Origin: Pseudoselenomonas ruminantium
GTDB taxonomy: Bacteria > Bacillota > Negativicutes > Selenomonadales > Selenomonadaceae
Reading direction: 5' to 3'
NCBI GenBank assembly: GCA_002448495.1
Contig: DJYL01000040.1
Location: forward strand, 1-9,166
DNA: 9,166 nucleotides
The position numbers and the translations under genes were made by a program. This document shows positions 1 through 6,341 of this stretch, piece by piece (the first letter of the stretch is position 1; the number at the start of each line of letters is the position of its first letter). The notes under the pieces are model-generated. The model was not told the DNA's origin. It searched no databases and saw only the letters and a program-made list of their open reading frames with translations.

Positions 1-24
1 AAAGCACTCCCCGTTCGCCCCAAG
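1..24 (-). repeat. Partial copy of a ~30-base hairpin repeat, cut by the window edge
   Basis: Read on the minus strand this stretch begins CTTGGGGCGAACGG and ends GTGCTTT. It shares the exact ten bases TTGGGGCGAA with the copy at 298-328, and the rest aligns with one single-base gap. The sequence runs off the window before the TTCGCC arm that closes the hairpin in the other copies. The match is short, so this third copy is much less secure than the pair at 130-158 and 298-326. Confidence 0.35.
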
Positions 25-63
25 TTACGGATTAGACTATCGCCACGAACTCGTCTCTCCCGT

Positions 64-87
64 AACAAGAACATCGATGTACTTGTT
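64..87. repeat. 24-base near-perfect palindrome
   Basis: The sequence reads AACAAGA, then the perfect ten-base palindrome ACATCGATGT, then ACTTGTT. Of 24 positions, 22 are self-complementary; the single mismatched pair is at 70 and 81. It could be a dimeric regulator site or an RNA hairpin stem. No gene start lies within reach to assign it to, and no T-run follows on either strand, so it does not look like a terminator. Confidence 0.5.
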
Positions 88-129
88 GCTTATCATCGAG
101 GAAAAATACATTCTATGCGGACGTCGCTT

Positions 130-158
130 AGGGCGGAGGTGGTGATGCTTTTCGCCGT
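130..158 (+). repeat. Hairpin repeat, copy A of an inverted pair
   Basis: This 29-base unit matches the reverse complement of 298-326 at 25 of 29 positions. Each copy carries its own small stem: GGCGGA or GGCGAA pairing with TTCGCC around a loop of about 13 bases. The stem is kept through a G-T wobble where the copies differ. Weaker similarity continues beyond the unit: TGGCCCACAAAC at 187-198 resembles the reverse complement of 277-289. The element therefore appears longer and diverged, possibly spanning about 130 to 328. Confidence 0.55.
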
Positions 159-232
159 GGAACGACTGTACGAACGCAGTGAGGACTGGCCCACAAACGG
201 TATAAACTAAACACTGATATGAACATACGCGC

Positions 233-250
233 CGCCGGTCTTGCCCGGCG
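233..250. repeat. GC-rich hairpin at the centre of the inverted repeat pair
   Basis: CGCCGG at 233-238 pairs with CCGGCG at 245-250 around the loop TCTTGC. An alternative register pairs GCGCCG (229-234) with CGGCGC (246-251). It lies between the two facing repeats, so the region can fold into one large branched structure. No T-run follows on either strand, which argues against a simple intrinsic terminator. Confidence 0.5.
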
Positions 251-297
251 CAGGCAGCTAAAAAGCCCATACACCAGCTTGTGGGTCATTTAGTGCA

Positions 298-326
298 ACG
301 GCGAAAAGTATTACCACCTTCGCCCC
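298..326 (-). repeat. Hairpin repeat, copy B of an inverted pair
   Basis: This is the inverted partner of 130-158, with 25 of 29 bases complementary and the inner TTCGCC/GGCGAA stem intact. Several differences between the copies are transitions in the loop region. Coding, RNA structure and a small mobile element (MITE or REP-like) are all possible origins. No transposase gene or target-site duplication is visible. Confidence 0.55.
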
Positions 327-405
327 AACTGAGCTGTAACAATCATCATAAAGCTCGCAATAACATCGATAAACAGAAATTTAAGCTTTAACCGGAAAAG
401 AGTAT

Positions 406-434
406 TTGACAAATACCCCCTACAGGTATATGAT
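406..434 (+). promoter_or_regulatory. csoR-copA promoter (sigma-A/sigma-70 type)
   Basis: A perfect -35 box TTGACA (406-411) is followed after 17 bases by TATGAT (429-434), one base from consensus. This is among the clearest promoters in the window. Transcription should start near 441, giving a leader of about 37 bases before csoR. The -10 box overlaps the operator palindrome, so a bound repressor would block RNA polymerase directly. Confidence 0.85.
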
Positions 435-453
435 TTATACCTGTAGGGGGTAT
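413..453. promoter_or_regulatory. CsoR operator: perfect 18-base inverted repeat
   Basis: The left arm ATACCCCCTACAGGTATA (413-430) is exactly the reverse complement of the right arm (436-453), with TGATT between them. Each arm is itself roughly symmetric (ATACC, seven bases, GGTAT), so each arm can be read as one CsoR-type box. The two box centres lie 24 bases apart. G/C-tract pseudopalindromes of this kind are the known operator class for CsoR proteins. The site fills the space between -35 and -10 and runs past the start of transcription, as expected for autorepression. Confidence 0.85.
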
Positions 454-477
454 ATTTTATTGTGTATGGAGGCTTTA

Positions 478-798
478 ATGGAAACTTCTGCGGAAAATTG
501 CTGCTGCGGTGCGGTGAAGCATAAGCATCGCGACAAGGAGGGCAAGGAATACAAGAAGCTGATATCCCGCCTCAACCGCATCGAAGGTCAGGTGCGGGGC
601 ATCCGCCGCATGGTGGAGGATGACCGCTATTGTGTGGATATCATGACACAAGTCAGTGCCATTCAGGCAGCGTTAGGCGCATTTAATAAGGAACTGTTGT
701 CCGAGCATATCAAAAGCTGCGTGGTTCACGATATTCGCGCAGGCGATGATGCCGTAGTGGATGAACTCGTTATGCTTTTGGGCAAGATGGTTCGTTAA
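478..798 (+). CDS. csoR: Copper-sensing transcriptional repressor CsoR
   Basis: This 106-residue protein is a member of the CsoR/DUF156 all-helical repressor family. In that family Cu(I) binding lowers DNA affinity and turns on copper efflux genes. The Cu(I) ligands are visible as Cys52, His77 and Cys81, with the same 25- and 4-residue spacing as Cys36-His61-Cys65 of the Mycobacterium tuberculosis protein. The conserved stretch [13 protein letters not shown] lies at 30-42. The ATG at 478 is chosen because GGAGG (468-472) sits five bases upstream; a frame open back to 406 would begin inside the -35 box. The N-terminus adds an unusual CCC at 8-10 and His15/His17, a possible extra metal site. 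It is first in an operon with copA, 13 bases apart, and probably represses both through the operator at 413-453. The metal could in principle differ, but the copA neighbour supports copper. Confidence 0.93.
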   Translation: METSAENCCCGAVKHKHRDKEGKEYKKLISRLNRIEGQVRGIRRMVEDDRYCVDIMTQVSAIQAALGAFNKELLSEHIKSCVVHDIRAGDDAVVDELVMLLGKMVR

Positions 799-811
799 GC
801 GAGGTGATTGC

Positions 812-3376
812 ATGAAAAAAGAACGGTTTGCCATTACCGGCATGACCTGTTCGGCGTGTTCGGCCAGAGTGGAAAAGGCCGTAACGAAACTAGCGGGCAC
901 CGCTAAGGTCAGTGTCAATCTGCTGACAAACTCCATGCAGCTTCTCTATGATGAAGGGCAAGTAAATCCTGCCCAAATCATAGAAGCTGTGGAAAAGGCC
1001 GGCTATGGTGCCAGTCTGCAAGAGGAAAAAGAAAAGCACCGCCCAAGGGAGACAGATGACCCGCTGGCAAAAGAAGCGGCGGCGATGAAGCGGCGGTTAT
1101 GGCTGTCGGTGGCCTTGCTCCTGCCTTTGGTATATATTGCCATGCATCAAGTGGCTTATAGATGGCTGGGGCTGGCTGTACCGGAAATTATGCAGGAATT
1201 ATTTGCCGGGCCGGAAAATGCCATTACCTTTACTTTTGCCCAGTTTTTGCTGCTCCTGCCGATTATGTATCTGAATCGAAAATATTATATAAATGGTTTT
1301 CGCAATCTCTGGCAGGGAGCGCCCAACATGGACAGCCTTGTGGGCATGGGCTCGATGGCCGCGGCGGTCTTTGGTGTATTTGCCCTGTTTCGCATGAGTT
1401 GGGGACTGGGACATGGTGATATGGCGCTGGTCGCCAAATACAGCCGCAATCTCTACTTTGAGTCTTCAGGTATGATTGTCACGTTAATTACCGTAGGCAA
1501 ATACATGGAGGCCAAGGCCAAGGGCAAAACCGGTGCGGCGCTGAAGAAACTCATGGAGCTTGCGCCTAAGCAGGCAAGGGTACTGCGGGCGGGGAAGGAA
1601 ATTTCGATCCCGGCCGAGGAACTTAGCGCAGGCGATGAGATTATCGTGCGCCCCGGTGAGCGGATTCCCGCTGATGGCGTGGTGTTATCCGGGCAGACCA
1701 GTGTGGATGAATCGGCGATTACCGGCGAGAGCCTGCCGGTCTTTAAGCAGGCTGGCGATAAGGTGACTTCAGCGACGCTGAATAAGGCCGGAGCAATTCA
1801 CTTCCGTGCGGAAAAAGTAGGCGGCGATACGGTCATCAGCCAGATTATCCGGCTGGTGGATGAAGCCAGTGCCAGCAAGGCCCCGATAGCAAGACTGGCC
1901 GATAAGATTGCCGGAGTATTTGTGCCGGTGGTTATCGGCATTGCGCTGCTTGCGGGGGGCATCTGGCTGGCAATGGGCGAGAGCGTGGAATTTGCTTTTT
2001 CCATTGCCATATCCATTCTGGTTATCTCCTGCCCCTGTGCATTGGGGCTGGCTACGCCTGTAGCCATTATGGTGGGAACCGGCAAGGGTGCGGAAAACGG
2101 CATCCTTATTAAGTCCGGCGAAGCTTTGGAAACCGCGCAGGCAGTGGATACCGTGGTTATGGATAAAACCGGCACCATTACCGAAGGAAAACCAGTGGTT
2201 ACGGATGTATTGTCTTTGACGCTGTCGGAAGCAGATTTGCTGGCTGTTGCCGCCGGTTTGGAAAAGATGAGTGAACATCCGCTGGCAGAAGCGGTGCTGG
2301 CCTATGCACAGGAAAAAGGCATTTTGCCTGCACCGGTGGAAGGTTTTCAAGCCGTTATTGGACGGGGCTTGCAGGGACAGGTTAATCATGCGGCCTGCCT
2401 TGCCGGCAATGAAGCGTTTATGGAGGAGCGGAGCATATCTGTTGCGGATTATCGCAAGGATTTGGCAAGACTGGCCGATGAGGGCAAGACGCCGCTGCTC
2501 TTTGCCCAAGACGGGAAGCTCTCCGGAATTATTGCTGTGGCCGATAGGGAGAAAGAATCCAGCCGGGCGGCGATTCAGGCGTTTGCGGCTATGGGGCTGG
2601 AGGTCATTATGCTGACCGGCGATAACGAACGCACAGCCGAAGCCGTGCGCCGCCGTTTGGGCTTGACAAAAGCCATTGCGGGTGTCCTGCCTGCCATGAA
2701 GGCACAGCATATTGCCGAGCTCCAGGCGCAGGGGCATAAGGTCGCCATGATTGGCGATGGCATTAACGATGCCCCGGCGCTAACGCGGGCGGATTTAGGC
2801 ATAGCCATCGGCGCGGGTACGGATGTGGCCATGGAAAGTGCCGATGCGGTGCTTGTCCGCAGCAATCTTATGGATGCCGTTAGTGCCATAAAATTATCCA
2901 AAGCTGTACTGCGCAATATCAAGGAAAATCTCTTTTGGGCGTTTATTTACAACATTATTGGCATACCCTTGGCGGCAGGTCTTTTGTATCCCGCCTTTGG
3001 CATCAAGTTGTCGCCGATAGTTGGTGCGGCGGCCATGAGTTTATCCAGTGTATGTGTGGTCATGAATGCCCTGCGGCTGCGGGCGTTTAAGCCGGAGCAG
3101 GCTGCGGACATGACTGCAAAGGATATCCCTCAACAGGAAGGACAGCTATCTGTCGGAAAGGAAGAAATTACTATGCAAACAGAACTCAAAATCGAAGGTA
3201 TGATGTGTGCACATTGCCAGAAGCACGTTAATGATGCACTGGCCAAAATGGATGGCGTTACGGCTGTGGAAGTGAACCTTGAAGCCGGTACAGCCAAAGT
3301 GACCGCTGAGCGGGAAATTCCTCAGACGGAATTTGCGCAGGTCATCACCGAAGCCGGCTATGAATTAGTAGGTTGA
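812..3376 (+). CDS. copA: Cu(I)-exporting P1B-type ATPase CopA with a C-terminal CopZ-like domain
   Basis: This 854-residue inner-membrane pump exports Cu(I) at the cost of ATP. An N-terminal heavy-metal domain carries CSAC (13-16). The first membrane helix starts near residue 96. Core motifs follow in order: TGES (304-307) in the actuator domain, the membrane CPC (407-409), the phosphorylated DKTGT (451-455), the SEHP nucleotide site (487-490), TGDN (602-605) and GDGIND (648-653). Tyr713-Asn714 and Met742/Ser746 in the last two helices, with CPC, are the Cu(I) signature of the P1B-1 subgroup. Residues 788-854 form a second heavy-metal domain with CAHC (799-802), joined by a polar linker. This placement is unusual, since most CopA proteins carry such domains only at the N-terminus. 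The ATG at 812 follows GAGGTGA (801-807), 13 bases after csoR, so the two are cotranscribed. Confidence 0.95.
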   Translation: MKKERFAITGMTCSACSARVEKAVTKLAGTAKVSVNLLTNSMQLLYDEGQVNPAQIIEAVEKAGYGASLQEEKEKHRPRETDDPLAKEAAAMKRRLWLSVALLLPLVYIAMHQVAYRWLGLAVPEIMQELFAGPENAITFTFAQFLLLLPIMYLNRKYYINGFRNLWQGAPNMDSLVGMGSMAAAVFGVFALFRMSWGLGHGDMALVAKYSRNLYFESSGMIVTLITVGKYMEAKAKGKTGAALKKLMELAPKQARVLRAGKEISIPAEELSAGDEIIVRPGERIPADGVVLSGQTSVDESAITGESLPVFKQAGDKVTSATLNKAGAIHFRAEKVGGDTVISQIIRLVDEASASKAPIARLADKIAGVFVPVVIGIALLAGGIWLAMGESVEFAFSIAISILVISCPCALGLATPVAIMVGTGKGAENGILIKSGEALETAQAVDTVVMDKTGTITEGKPVVTDVLSLTLSEADLLAVAAGLEKMSEHPLAEAVLAYAQEKGILPAPVEGFQAVIGRGLQGQVNHAACLAGNEAFMEERSISVADYRKDLARLADEGKTPLLFAQDGKLSGIIAVADREKESSRAAIQAFAAMGLEVIMLTGDNERTAEAVRRRLGLTKAIAGVLPAMKAQHIAELQAQGHKVAMIGDGINDAPALTRADLGIAIGAGTDVAMESADAVLVRSNLMDAVSAIKLSKAVLRNIKENLFWAFIYNIIGIPLAAGLLYPAFGIKLSPIVGAAAMSLSSVCVVMNALRLRAFKPEQAADMTAKDIPQQEGQLSVGKEEITMQTELKIEGMMCAHCQKHVNDALAKMDGVTAVEVNLEAGTAKVTAEREIPQTEFAQVITEAGYELVG
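3173..3376 (+). CDS. Possible internal start giving a free CopZ-like copper chaperone
   Basis: An in-frame ATG at 3173 begins exactly at the N-terminus of the C-terminal heavy-metal domain of CopA. It is preceded by AAAGGAAG (3157-3164), eight bases upstream, a fair Shine-Dalgarno sequence. Initiation here would yield a 67-residue protein with GMMCAHC near its N-terminus, the normal size and layout of a CopZ chaperone. This suggests either a copZ gene fused to copA by loss of a stop codon, or one locus making both pump and chaperone. Internal initiation is inferred; the sequence cannot show that it happens. Confidence 0.35.
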   Translation: MQTELKIEGMMCAHCQKHVNDALAKMDGVTAVEVNLEAGTAKVTAEREIPQTEFAQVITEAGYELVG

Positions 3377-3392
3377 TCATTGCTTTTAGCGG

Positions 3393-3441
3393 GGCAAATG
3401 ACATTTTTATCAAGATGTCATTTGCCTCATTTATTGTTTTT
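3393..3441 (+). terminator. Intrinsic terminator after copA
   Basis: A perfect 12-base stem, GGCAAATGACAT (3393-3404) with ATGTCATTTGCC (3415-3426), closes a ten-base loop 16 bases after the copA stop. The T-rich tract TTTATTGTTTTT follows at 3430-3441, interrupted rather than continuous. This should end the csoR-copA transcript and separate it from the LysR gene. Confidence 0.75.
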
Positions 3442-3450
3442 GGGTAAAAT
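3422..3450 (+). promoter_or_regulatory. Weak candidate promoter for the LysR-type gene
   Basis: TTGCCT (3422-3427) and TAAAAT (3445-3450) are 17 bases apart and lie about 47 bases before the GTG start. The boxes overlap the copA terminator and the -35 is only a partial match. This is the best candidate seen, not a firm call. Confidence 0.3.
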
Positions 3451-3496
3451 AGAAGCAGGGATAATAAGAAACAAGAGAAATGTGAGGGATAATACG

Positions 3497-4402
3497 GTGA
3501 TTGATGAACATGAATGGAAATATGTTTTGCAGGTGGCCAGTGAGGGAACTTTTTCGGCTGCAGCCAAGCGGCTGTTTGTATCGCAGCCCTCATTGTCCCA
3601 AGCGATAAAAAAGATTGAAGTGGAAATCGGTATGCCGCTCTTTGACCGCAGCCAGACCCCTTTGCAGCTTACGGCAGCGGGAGAAATCTATCTGCACAAG
3701 GCCAAGGAAATGCAGCGCATTTATCATGAACTCGTGCAGGAGACGGCAGACCTTACGGGCATGAAATCGGGAATGCTCATCATCGGCAGTTCCCGCACGC
3801 GTTCCAGCTGTTACCTGACCCAGCCCATCATTGAGTTTCACCGGCGCTACCCGGGCATACGGCTGATGGTGAAGGAGCACAGTGTCCAGGAGTTGAAAGA
3901 GGCTGTGGCAGCAGGGGATGTGGACTTTGCGCTGATTTATGAACCCCTGGAGAGTAATTTTGAGCGGATTCCCCTGCTGTCGGAAAAGACCCTGCTGGCA
4001 CTGCCGTCTACGCATCCTTTCGCGCAGGGGTATAATCATGTACAGGGGGCGCCCTATCCGGTGATGTCCTTTGCCCGTATGCATAAGCAGCCTTTTATCG
4101 GTTTGCAGGAAAGCCGCCGCATGTCGCGGATTTTCAGTGATTTATGTGTGGAGACGCAGTGCAGTCCGAATGTAGTCTTTGAAGCCAACAGCATTGTGGA
4201 TGCCGCCGAGCTATGTGCCGCAGGTATGGGGGCTACGCTGGTTACGGATATGGTGGTGCATAATGGCCGCTGGTCGGAGCCGCCCTGCTTCTTTCAACTG
4301 GAAGAACATGTGGATGACCGCCAGCTCGTGGCCGCCTATGCCCGAAACAAGCATCTTTCGCAGGCGGCACGAAAATTTATCGAGCTTTTGCAGGGAGATT
4401 AA
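3497..4402 (+). CDS. LysR-type transcriptional regulator, target unknown
   Basis: This 301-residue protein has the standard LysR architecture. An N-terminal winged helix-turn-helix spans residues 7-65, with the conserved run GTFSAAAKRLFVSQPSLSQ at 17-35 and PLFDR at 47-51. A linker helix follows, then a periplasmic-binding-protein-like effector domain from about residue 88 to the end. The GTG start at 3497 is preferred because GAGGG (3484-3488) lies eight bases upstream and the length matches the family norm of about 300. Frames opening further upstream would run through the copA terminator. LysR proteins usually regulate a divergent neighbour, but both adjacent genes point the same way, so context gives no clear target. 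Neither the effector nor the regulated gene can be named from the sequence. Confidence 0.9.
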   Translation: MIDEHEWKYVLQVASEGTFSAAAKRLFVSQPSLSQAIKKIEVEIGMPLFDRSQTPLQLTAAGEIYLHKAKEMQRIYHELVQETADLTGMKSGMLIIGSSRTRSSCYLTQPIIEFHRRYPGIRLMVKEHSVQELKEAVAAGDVDFALIYEPLESNFERIPLLSEKTLLALPSTHPFAQGYNHVQGAPYPVMSFARMHKQPFIGLQESRRMSRIFSDLCVETQCSPNVVFEANSIVDAAELCAAGMGATLVTDMVVHNGRWSEPPCFFQLEEHVDDRQLVAAYARNKHLSQAARKFIELLQGD

Positions 4403-4417
4403 ATTTTTTGGCGAATG

Positions 4418-4461
4418 AAAGCAGTAAGCGAAAAGTGGTCTGATTTTTGGCTTACTGCTTT
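4418..4461 (+). terminator. Hairpin after the LysR-type gene, probable terminator
   Basis: AAAGCAGTAAGC (4418-4429) pairs perfectly with GCTTACTGCTTT (4450-4461) around a 20-base loop, 15 bases after the stop codon. Only four T residues end the stem and the flank is TTGGTG, so it would be a weak intrinsic terminator. It could also be a regulatory hairpin in the leader of the chemoreceptor gene, which starts 29 bases later. Confidence 0.5.
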
Positions 4462-4490
4462 TGGTGTAAGGAAAGGGGAGGGATTTTTAC

Positions 4491-6200
4491 ATGTTTGACA
4501 ACATTAAAATGAATGTTAAGCTGCTGCTGATTGTAGGTGTGGCGGCTGTGGCTATGGTGGTAATCAGTCTGGTGGGCTACCGCTCCCTGACAAATGCCGA
4601 TGAGGCGATGGCGAGCCTGTACAATCGGGAAATGCAGGGTGTCCAGCATCTGGGGACAGCGGTGGAACAGAGCCGTGTGATGATGGTTAAGACCCTGCAG
4701 GCGGTCATGCTCAAGGATAATCCTGAGCATTTGCAGCGGGTGAAGGGGCAGCAGCAGAAAGCCCAGCAGGACTTTGACGCGGCGATTGCCTCCTATAAAG
4801 AAGCCATGAAAGACTCGGAACTGGCGGATATCTCCGAAATTGACAGTCAGTGGCAGAAGTATCAGGGCGTAATGAATAAGGTCATGAGCCTTGCGGCGGC
4901 AGGCAATACGGAAGAAGCTCTGACGGTTTATGAAAAAGACGGCTCGCCGGCAACAAGAGGTCTGCGGGATGCATTGCATGGCCAGCAGGACAAAATCAAT
5001 CAGGCGGCAGCAGCGGCCAATGAAGCCAGCAGCAGCGCCAATCAGGCTGCCGCGATAACGATTCTGATTGTAACATTGGCCGCACTGGCCATTCAGGCAG
5101 GTATCAGCCGGGTTATTGCCAATAGCATTACCGGCGCTTTGCGTTTTATGGAAGCAGGTTGTGAAAAACTTCGTGATGGTGATTTCCGCTCCACAGGGAT
5201 TACCTTTGACCGCGGGGATGAGTTCGGTCATCTGGCCAGAACCCTGATGGATATGCAGAATAAAATGGCCTCCTATATGCAGGGAATCTATAAAACCGTG
5301 CAGAGCATCAATGAAGCCTCTGCCAATCTGAAAGAAGCCTCCCTGCAGTCCGCACAGGCGGCTGTGCAGTCGGCTGAGGCTGTGGGCGAATCGGCGCAGC
5401 TCGTGGCTGATCAGGAGACAGCCCTTAATAATAATACGGCGCTTTTAACTAAGGTCAATAACTCCATTCAGGAAATGCGTGACCATGCCGGTGATGTAAG
5501 CCGCAATTCTCAGCAGGCCGCCGAAGAAGCTGAGCGCGGGCATGATGTGCTCGAAAAATCTGTAGCGCAGATTCGCGGCGTAGAAAAGACCGTCAGCGAT
5601 ACAGCGGAAATTGTGGGCAAACTGGGATCCCGTTCCGAAGAAATCGGCGCTATTGTGGATACGATTTCCAATATCGCCAGCCAGACGAATCTTTTGGCCC
5701 TCAATGCGGCGATTGAAGCGGCTCGCGCCGGTGAACAGGGCAGAGGGTTCTCCGTCGTGGCCGAAGAAGTCAGAAAACTTGCCGAGCAGTCCGAAGAAGC
5801 TGCCGAAAAGATTTCCCAGCTCATTATGACCATGCAGAAGGATACGGAAGCGGCAGTAAAATCCATGAATCAGGGCTGCGAAGCCGTGGTGGCTGGCGCT
5901 CAGTCCGTAGAAGATTTGCAGCGGGTCTTTGACCAGATTCGCGATTTGGTCGAAAACGGTGCCGAAAAGACCGTGCTCATGGATAGGGCTATTGACGTGG
6001 TCAACGAGGATGCGGGCAATATTTCCCATTCCGTCGAAGATATCACCGCCAAGGGGCAGGTTATCTCCCAGCATATGGAATCCGTATCGGCGGCCACCGA
6101 GGAACAGTCGGCATCGTCCGAGGAAATCGCCTCGGCCAGCGAAACGCTGTCGAATATGGCGCATGAGCAGCAGCAGGCGCTGAAACAATTCAAATTCTGA
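4491..6200 (+). CDS. Methyl-accepting chemotaxis protein with a four-helix-type sensor region
   Basis: This 569-residue transmembrane chemoreceptor would pass ligand signals to CheA/CheW. Helix TM1 spans about 11-29. An all-helical extracytoplasmic region of about 155 residues follows, resembling four-helix-bundle MCP sensors. TM2 lies near 188-207, then a HAMP domain to about 262 and a long cytoplasmic coiled coil. The highly conserved hairpin tip is clear around residues 385-425, including [20 protein letters not shown] (396-415), which contacts CheA and CheW. Glutamine- and glutamate-rich helical positions on both sides are likely methylation sites. The C-terminus ends KQFKF without an NWETF-like pentapeptide, so no CheR/CheB tether is evident. 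The ATG follows GGGGAGGG. No che gene is adjacent; it appears to be a stand-alone receptor gene. The ligand cannot be deduced. Confidence 0.93.
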   Translation: MFDNIKMNVKLLLIVGVAAVAMVVISLVGYRSLTNADEAMASLYNREMQGVQHLGTAVEQSRVMMVKTLQAVMLKDNPEHLQRVKGQQQKAQQDFDAAIASYKEAMKDSELADISEIDSQWQKYQGVMNKVMSLAAAGNTEEALTVYEKDGSPATRGLRDALHGQQDKINQAAAAANEASSSANQAAAITILIVTLAALAIQAGISRVIANSITGALRFMEAGCEKLRDGDFRSTGITFDRGDEFGHLARTLMDMQNKMASYMQGIYKTVQSINEASANLKEASLQSAQAAVQSAEAVGESAQLVADQETALNNNTALLTKVNNSIQEMRDHAGDVSRNSQQAAEEAERGHDVLEKSVAQIRGVEKTVSDTAEIVGKLGSRSEEIGAIVDTISNIASQTNLLALNAAIEAARAGEQGRGFSVVAEEVRKLAEQSEEAAEKISQLIMTMQKDTEAAVKSMNQGCEAVVAGAQSVEDLQRVFDQIRDLVENGAEKTVLMDRAIDVVNEDAGNISHSVEDITAKGQVISQHMESVSAATEEQSASSEEIASASETLSNMAHEQQQALKQFKF

Positions 6201-6221
6201 CAAAACCGTATTGGATTTTTC

Positions 6222-6265
6222 AATAACAGCTATAAGGATTATGTATTTTTCTTATAGCTGTTATT
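6222..6265 (+). terminator. Hairpin after the chemoreceptor gene, probable terminator
   Basis: AATAACAGCTATAAG (6222-6236) and CTTATAGCTGTTATT (6251-6265) form a perfect 15-base stem with a 14-base loop, 21 bases after the stop codon. The flank is AT-rich (TATATATAATAA) instead of a clean T-run. It probably ends the single-gene transcript. Confidence 0.6.
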
Positions 6266-6269
6266 TATA

Positions 6270-6304
6270 TATAATAAGCTTAATTAATGTCTCGTTTTTC
6301 GAGA
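6270..6304 (+). promoter_or_regulatory. Candidate -10 box and small palindrome upstream of the fumarate reductase operon
   Basis: A perfect TATAAT (6270-6275) lies 66 bases before the flavoprotein start, but the matching -35 position (6247-6252, TTTTCT) is poor, so an activator may be needed. Just downstream, TCTCG (6290-6294) and CGAGA (6300-6304) form a palindrome with a TTTTT spacer. It could be a regulator site or a small leader hairpin. It does not match the FNR consensus TTGAT-N4-ATCAA. Confidence 0.35.
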
Positions 6305-6341
6305 TTTGAGAAAGCCTAGTGTTATTAGGAGGGAAAGGAAT

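Larger units (their letters stand above)
1..405. other. Left-edge region without a supported gene
   Basis: No reading frame here has a recognisable motif, a ribosome binding site and host-like codons together. A plus-strand frame is open from base 1 to a TAA at 208-210 (69 codons). A minus-strand frame of 77 codons covers 37-270. Both are about as long as chance allows across six frames, and both use arginine codons (AGA, AGG, CGA) that the clear genes rarely use. What the region does hold is a cluster of inverted repeats, listed separately, just upstream of the csoR promoter. It may be a structured RNA, a decayed mobile element or the end of an upstream transcription unit. Confidence 0.5.

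Noticed and set aside
1..210. Plus-strand frame open from the window edge to TAA at 208-210, as the end of an upstream gene
   Set aside because: It has 69 codons with no recognisable motif and many AGA, AGG, CGA and ATA codons that are uncommon in the clear genes. The length is compatible with chance. It cannot be excluded without sequence to the left.
37..270. Minus-strand 77-codon frame
   Set aside because: It has no family motif and its codon use is unlike the neighbours. It also crosses the palindrome and hairpins, which are better explained as structure.
323..335. AGCTCAGTTGGGG on the minus strand, resembling a tRNA D-arm
   Set aside because: No acceptor stem, anticodon arm or T-arm can be folded around it; the match is coincidental.
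406..477. Upstream TTG start for csoR at 406
   Set aside because: It lies inside the -35 box, ahead of the transcription start, and the extra residues do not match the family.
761..811. Upstream start for copA inside csoR
   Set aside because: The ATG at 812 has a Shine-Dalgarno sequence and begins directly at the heavy-metal domain; the extra 17 residues are unlike the family.
1769..2737. Long minus-strand frame within copA
   Set aside because: It is a shadow of the copA codon pattern: no recognisable protein and full overlap with conserved P-type ATPase motifs.
4400..4420. Sigma-28 (flagellar) promoter for the chemoreceptor
   Set aside because: TAAATTTT is present, but the GCCGATAA-like box does not occur at the required spacing.
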